Below the pieces are notes generated by a model, which saw only the letters and a program-made list of their open reading frames with translations, made no database searches and was not told where the DNA came from. This document shows, piece by piece, positions 59,131 through 64,000 of a stretch of DNA of 64,000 nucleotides. Numbering within the stretch: position 1 is the first letter of the stretch; the number at the start of each line of letters is the position of its first letter. Source of the DNA: Stereocaulon alpinum (Eukaryota > Ascomycota > Lecanoromycetes > Lecanorales > Stereocaulaceae); contig JAEUBA010000038.1 in the NCBI GenBank assembly GCA_018257865.1, positions 186,001-250,000 on the forward strand, in the 5' to 3' direction. The position numbers were made by a program, and so were the translations under genes.

Positions 59131-59714
59131 TTTGGGTTGTTTACATGTATTTGAAGAGACGATTCTCCATCAAATATATCTTCAATCTCTCCGCACATTG
59201 CACCATCTTATCTTGTCGATCGTTACATCACGCAAATGGGGAAGCCTCCAATGGTAAGGCTTCGGAGCCTTATCGTCCAAGTCAATGGTTCTAGGAAAGC
59301 CCATTTGAGGGATTGTACTGGAGCGCTTGTGTTTTGCGTGCTATCACGCAATTTGACGAAGGACTAGCTGATCTCGGTCAAACCACATGGTCGCGCACCC
59401 ACCACCGGACCAACCAGCATGGTTTCGAAAGTCTTCTCCGGTATTGTTGTCGTATTCTCATTATGCATTTGCCTCTGTAGCACATCAACCCTTTCTTGTC
59501 ATTGGCCACCGATCACGACATTTCAATCCAGAACACGGGAAATCAAGAAATGGCACAATGGCCAAGGTGCGCTCGTTATCCCCCACATCACACCATTTGT
59601 TCGCGAAGTGGCGACAGGAAATCGCCTTTCGCGTGATCCGGGGAATTTCATATCAAGCTGCTTTGTTTCTACCCTTGTCATCAAACCCAAAATATCGGGT
59701 ATTCATTCGATACA
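59131..59714. promoter_or_regulatory. Shared divergent control region, JLP1 / Soa1-type carrier
   Basis: 584 bp between the two start codons. A small perfect dyad (TAAGGCT-TCGG-AGCCTTA, 59255-59272) lies in the middle. No bZIP Cys-3/Met4 consensus was found by eye, although sulfur regulation would be expected for such a pair. Confidence 0.45.
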
Positions 59715-61980
59715 ATGAGTGCCGCCGGAAAGGCTGCAGATGTGAGCGTACGCAGCGAACCCGAGCCGACCTCAACTCAGAAGGGACGGCTCCAGCTTCG
59801 AAACATCTTCCACAACCTCAAAGGCCAGTCTGGTGATGGGAGCCACTCAGCGTTTGCCAAAAGCAACCCACCAACCATCTTAAAAAGCGATTTCGACGAT
59901 GTCGCAGGTGAGCTCAAGACCATACCCGGTGCAAACGAGAGCGTCGATGTGTTGGAAAAGTTTTACGTGCCAATCGAGACCTATGAAGGCCGACACCGAT
60001 ACGACCCAAAGGCTATGTGGACGGAAGTTGAGGAAAGATCTCTCATTAGACGTTTGGACATTCGAGTATGTGCTTGGTGCTGCTTGATGTTCTTTGCGCT
60101 TCAGCTGGACCGCGGCAATATTGTTCAGGCCTTGTCGGACAACATGCTTAAGGACTTGCACATCAATACCAACGATTACAACAACGGCCAGACCATCTTC
60201 TACGTGTCGTTTCTCTGCGCTGAATTGCCCTCCCAATTGATCAGCAAGAAGATCGGACCCGATAATTGGATCCCGATTCAGATGATCTGCTGGAGTGTGG
60301 TTGCCTGCAGCCAGTCCAAGTTAACCGGCAGAGCGACATTCTTCCTGACCAGATCTTTGCTTGGCATGATTGAAGGAGGCTTCATCCCGGACATCATTCT
60401 ATACCTGAGTTACTTCTACAAGAGCAAAGAACTCCCAATACGATTGAGCTTTTTCTGGGGAGCTTATGCGATGACATATGTCATTGGTGCCTTTCTCGCT
60501 TACGGCATCTTGCATCTTCGCCACCATAACGGCTTGGCTGGATGGCGATGGCTCTTTGCTCTTGAAGGGTCCTTGACGGCTGTCATTGGTATAGCATCAT
60601 GGTCAGGAAATACTGTCCAACGTCAGTGTCTTCTGTGAACTGACTTTGGCTTCATAGGCTATACTTGCCAGCTTCACCTTACCAAACAGCAAGCTGGTTC
60701 CGAGGCAGAAACGGCTGGTTTACTGAAAGGGAAGAGGTAGGTGGTGCCGTCAATTCCAAATGCAACTCATATTGATAGATAGACTAGGTCATATTAGCCA
60801 ACAGAATCATCAGAGATGATCCGTCCAAAGGTGACATGCACAACCGGTACACATGGTAGAAATCGACTAAACACAAAACTCACCGCTGACAACAACCGGT
60901 GCAGGCAAGCAGTAACTCCACGCCTTCTCTGGAGCGCTCTCAAAGACTACGACATGTGGCCGATCTACCTTCTAGGACTCAGCTGGACCATCCCGAATCA
61001 AAGTGCAACGGCGTATCTGACACTAATCCTGAGATCGCTCAACTTTGACACCTTTAAAACAAACCTGCTCACCGTCCCAGCATATGTACTCTTCACCCTT
61101 CAACTCCTCCTTTGGACCTGGATATCCGAGCGCATCAATAATCGCTTCTTGATCATTTTTATCTGCCAAGTGTATATGTTTCCGCTGTGCATAGCGCTGG
61201 AGGTGCTACCGGCTGGACAAGCCTATGCGTGGGGCAGATATACTCTTAACATCATGCTTGTGGGGTTCCCGTATGTGCATGCTATTCTCGGTAAGTCCCC
61301 TGCTCTTTGTCACTCCAGGGGTGTCAGCGTCTAAAGAATATCGGAGGGATCTGACGTGTGACTTTGATGTAGTGGCCATGACAAGTCGCAATGCTGGTTC
61401 CGTTCGTACCCGCACCGTTGGCTCCGCATTGTACAATATGAGTGTCCAGATGTCCAACATCATCTCCTCTCAAGTAAGTATTTTGCCCTTGTCATTGCCC
61501 CTTACCATATTTATTGCCTTTGCTCCACCTTTCTCTGTCCTCATCCGCTCCCCCCTTGCCCACCATGTAAAACTACCCTATTATCTTCTCCTCATCAAAT
61601 TTTTCCCTTTCTCTTCCCACGCTACAACCCCCTTTCCTACCTAATAACATATCACCTTCTAGATCTACCGCGACAAAGACAAACCGCTCTACCGCAAAGG
61701 TAACCTCGGCCTAATCATTATCATCGCGTATAACATGCTTCTCATAATCAGCGCGAAATTATACTACAAATGGCGGAACCATTCAAGAGAGAAGATCTGG
61801 AGCGCTATGACGTCTCAGGAGAAAGCAAATTACTTGGAGACGACGGAGGAGAAGGGCAATAAACGGTATTTCAATCTCGCGCCCGCTTTCATTCTTATTT
61901 TCGCACGGTCGCTCTTTTGTACGTGGAAGTAATGTGCTGATGAGTTATTGTATAGATTGGATTTTAGATTCGTGCATTAG
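59715..61980 (+). CDS. SOA1: MFS carrier, Soa1/Dal5-like (probable sulfonate importer)
   Basis: Seven exons, 59715-60601, 60658-60736, 60788-60846, 60905-61290, 61373-61473, 61663-61865 and 61956-61980, encode 579 residues. A long cytosolic N-terminus precedes the helices. Signatures are FALQLDRGNIVQALSDNM, PSQLISKKIGPDNWIP, SLLGMIEGGFIPD, GWRWLFALEG and SWTIPNQSATAYLTLILR, with a C-terminal end LDFRFVH made by the last 25-nt exon. It belongs to the allantoate-permease/anion symporter group that includes yeast Soa1, a carrier of sulfite, thiosulfate and sulfonates. The paired sulfonate dioxygenase makes that substrate likely, by inference. Confidence 0.9.
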
Positions 61981-62821
61981 ATGTTGGAAATGGAAGGGGA
62001 GAGGAAGAAGAGACTATTTCGAGACTCGATACAATACACCTACGCCAAATTGTTGTAGATATTGAGCAGTGCAGAGACAATTGGCGAGATAGTCGGGCGG
62101 TGACGGATCCTTCGCAGATGTTTCTTCTTTCCTTCCCCAGCAGTTTTCTACCCATCAGCTTTACCTATCCACCACTTTAGTATATCTGAACATAGCTTCA
62201 AGCAGCTTTTGACCATACTGGGTTGGCCAAATCAGGAGGTATAAGAAGATATGTGGGACTCTCGGATGAAATACTTGTCCGTGATATCATACACGTCCAC
62301 TACCAGAGCAAGCGCAGAGCTGGTTGCTAATATCCCAACTCTCCTCGCGCCTACAATGGTAAGCCTCAGCGCTTCATCTAGCCACTGAAGACTCCTCTGC
62401 GGTCATGTGCAGTGACATCGCAAATGCGCTTTTTGCAGATCTTATTGTGGCGTAGAAGACGTTAGCTGCAACACCATAACTTAGCTAGCTACAAGAATCA
62501 ATCCCCAGTTTACCTACCCAATAGACACCCTGCTAATCAGGTTGTCCCGGGCAGGTAATAGGGGATCAGACAACCCAAGAATCGGTACAACCTAGCAAGA
62601 GCTTATACCGACAGTAATGTTTGGAATCTCTGATTTCTAAAAGACTTTGGGAGCTATGAGTGCTTTATCTAGAAAGGGGTGCCAAGCATAATTCACGTGG
62701 CTCCGCAATTGCGGAGTGCGGAATTATTCCGACACTCCAGCTATTAAAAGGCGGTACTGCCCTCAATCTTCAAGCTTAAATTTTCACACTTTCTTACCCT
62801 ACTCACTCTACTCAATCCATT
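61981..62821. other. Intergenic, ~840 bp, with promoter palindromes near its end
   Basis: No recognisable gene. The 130 bp before 62822 hold a CACGTG box and two CGG-type dyads (see 62694-62733). Confidence 0.45.
62694..62733. promoter_or_regulatory. CACGTG box plus two CGG dyads upstream of the chimeric gene
   Basis: CACGTG at 62694-62699. Then a perfect 16-bp palindrome, CTCCGCAA/TTGCGGAG (62701-62716), giving CCG-N6-CGG. Then a near-palindrome CGGAATTATTCCG. CGG half-sites are the usual targets of Zn2Cys6 regulators. They lie about 100 bp before the ATG at 62822. Confidence 0.55.
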
Positions 62822-63454
62822 ATGGCAACACCTCAGTATCAGACGCTCTCCCATGTATTAGCCAGTCGTCAAGTTGAGCCAGCTCCCCCAAAGGCTAAGT
62901 GGTCAAGAGAAAGCCAGCGGACATCCGACGAGAGCGGCGAGTCTTATGATGGACCTATTGTGCATGTCACGGACTACGGAGCAACTACATTTGAAACCGA
63001 TGGTGAAATCCTAATGTTTTCCCCCATCCAACCTCCATCTTCAGAAAAACTCCAGGCCTGGAAATCATGTCAAGAAGAAGCTGTGAGCCTTAGTAACGAA
63101 TATCTCATCGACTTCACAAGCGTTTCGATAGTGAATCGGAAAACTCCACAAAATACAAATGCTCTCCCAGTAATAGTCATTTGTATTTCCTCAGAGAAAG
63201 AGAAAGAAATATGGAAACCATTTCTTATCTCCATCTCCCAGATGCTTCATGCAAAAGACTGCCTGGAGCTAGGAGTGGCGCTTCTCGCTCCTGATTTACG
63301 TTCTGAGATGCAATACTTCTCAGTAAAGCAAGATGATCCCCTCGTTCGATTGTGGCCAAAACTGAGAGAACCTACTATCTTGGGGTTTGCCTTTGCTGAA
63401 GCGACAGGCTTGTTTGCTCTTATGATGGCCTTCTTATTATTATACGTTGCTTAG
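62822..63454 (+). CDS. Chimeric protein: nuclear fungal domain with an ATP synthase subunit c C-terminal helix
   Basis: Intronless, 210 residues. Residues ~1-183 are a hydrophilic alpha/beta-looking domain (HVTDYGATTFETDGEILMF, then LPVIVICISSEKEKEIWKPF, KDCLELGVALLAPD and DPLVRLWPKLRE) of a type seen in many uncharacterised fungal proteins. The last 25 residues switch to ILGFAFAEATGLF followed by ALMMAFLLLYVA. This is the C-terminal helix of the ATP synthase c ring, including the proton-carrying Glu, in the wording typical of fungal mitochondrial atp9 genes. Codons there are mixed (ttgggg, then tta tta tta) and very AT-rich DNA follows the stop. The tail would act as a membrane anchor if expressed. 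It could be a functional fusion or a truncation by inserted mtDNA. Confidence 0.7.
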   Translation: MATPQYQTLSHVLASRQVEPAPPKAKWSRESQRTSDESGESYDGPIVHVTDYGATTFETDGEILMFSPIQPPSSEKLQAWKSCQEEAVSLSNEYLIDFTSVSIVNRKTPQNTNALPVIVICISSEKEKEIWKPFLISISQMLHAKDCLELGVALLAPDLRSEMQYFSVKQDDPLVRLWPKLREPTILGFAFAEATGLFALMMAFLLLYVA

Positions 63455-63630
63455 TTTTGCTTTTTGTATTTTTTTTATTAAGTTTCGTTTATTATTAATA
63501 TACAATAGGGTTATGAGTTATATTTATATATATACATTAAGTCTGCTGGTATCTTTATTACTACTAGTATTATATAACTAAAAGTATATCTCATAAAAAC
63601 ATGTTTAACATGTATAAATAGCTTGAGTTA
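63377..63630 (+). other. atp9-like 3' end and AT-rich tail, probable mitochondrial-origin segment
   Basis: 63377-63454 encodes the subunit c helix and stop. From 63455 to about 63630 the sequence is overwhelmingly A+T with runs of T and TATA, unlike the rest of the window. Together this looks like a fragment derived from mitochondrial DNA. Exact limits cannot be set by eye. Confidence 0.55.
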
Positions 63631-64000
63631 GGTCAACGCATCCTTGGCTCAATCACGTGGAACACGCTAGGGGTTTTGCGAGTTGGTAAGACCGAAGTCT
63701 CTGCAGTCAAGACCATTTGTATTGGGACGGAGGATGTTGCTGAGCCTGCTTGGCCTCAGACTCAATCCACACGAACCCAACCAAAAAGCTGTTCTTCTTT
63801 GATTCACCTTTCGAGATTTCAAAACTCTCTCCACGATTCACCTATACACTCTATATGCGACAGGCCACCTGCCACCCTGTTCCCTTTCCATTTTTTAATA
63901 CAACAAGATAAGCTCGGCTCTCAACTTTCTGAGTCATTATCTTGAAACTTCCTTGATCACCTTTTCAACACACTTACACCTCTTCTCTATCAGCTTATCT
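63631..64000. other. Window end, no gene seen
   Basis: A CACGTG box lies at 63654-63659, followed by pyrimidine-rich sequence that could be the leader of a gene starting beyond the window. The open frame 63676-63945 has no recognisable domain. Confidence 0.4.

Overview
The window is nuclear DNA of a filamentous ascomycete, most likely a Dothideomycete or close relative. The evidence is compact multi-exon genes with mostly GT-AG introns of about 45-90 bp, and families typical of such fungi: mannan polymerase II Anp1, Git3/Gpr1-type GPCR, UstYa/DUF3328 proteins, Cho2, GH18 chitinase and Dal5-type MFS carriers. Exon coordinates were built by hand from reading frames, splice consensus and phase. 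Every model summed to a multiple of three except the broken gene at 43541..46479.

1-32741 is mostly housekeeping. In order: Golgi mannosyltransferase Anp1 with a repetitive acidic/lysine tail (-); a 1021-residue vWA/zinc-finger protein (+); an MFS carrier (-); exosome subunit Mtr3 (+); a small Myb-like protein (+); an Arc1-type tRNA-binding cofactor (+); a beta-lactamase-fold hydrolase with a 10-nt microexon (-); a DUF92 membrane protein (-) sharing a 128-bp promoter with a Leu5-type mitochondrial carrier (+); a secreted unknown (+); a small lysine-rich unknown with a GC-AG intron (+); a mitochondrial thioredoxin-like protein (+); a single-pass membrane unknown (-); a GH18 chitinase with an altered catalytic motif (-); Cho2 (-); Nbp35 (+); and a zinc-type alcohol dehydrogenase-like reductase (-).

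32742-46479 holds a decayed stretch, an aldehyde dehydrogenase (-), a ubiquitin C-terminal hydrolase (+), a Git3-type GPCR (+), an Alr4036-type FMN-binding protein (+), a secreted unknown (-), and a large conserved fungal protein (+) that looks frameshifted.

47032-56414 looks like a small secondary-metabolism or RiPP-like locus: a cytochrome P450 (-), a UstYa/DUF3328 protein (-), a rhodopsin-domain integral membrane protein (+), a tiny gene for a 49-residue signal-peptide product (+), and a second UstYa/DUF3328 protein (+). It also holds a 39-bp palindrome flanked by a direct repeat and a 132-bp foldback element. UstYa proteins oxidise peptide cores in dikaritin RiPPs, so the tiny secreted peptide is a candidate precursor. 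It lacks Kex2-bounded core repeats, so that is only a hypothesis.

56377-61980 has a patatin fragment and a divergent pair: a TauD/Jlp1-type sulfonate dioxygenase (-) and a Soa1-type MFS carrier (+). These probably act together in sulfonate-sulfur scavenging.

62822-63454 is the oddest gene. Its body is an ordinary nuclear-type protein, but its last 25 residues read as the C-terminal helix of ATP synthase subunit c in the form fungal mitochondrial genomes encode. Very AT-rich DNA follows it. It looks like a nuclear gene captured or truncated by atp9-derived DNA.
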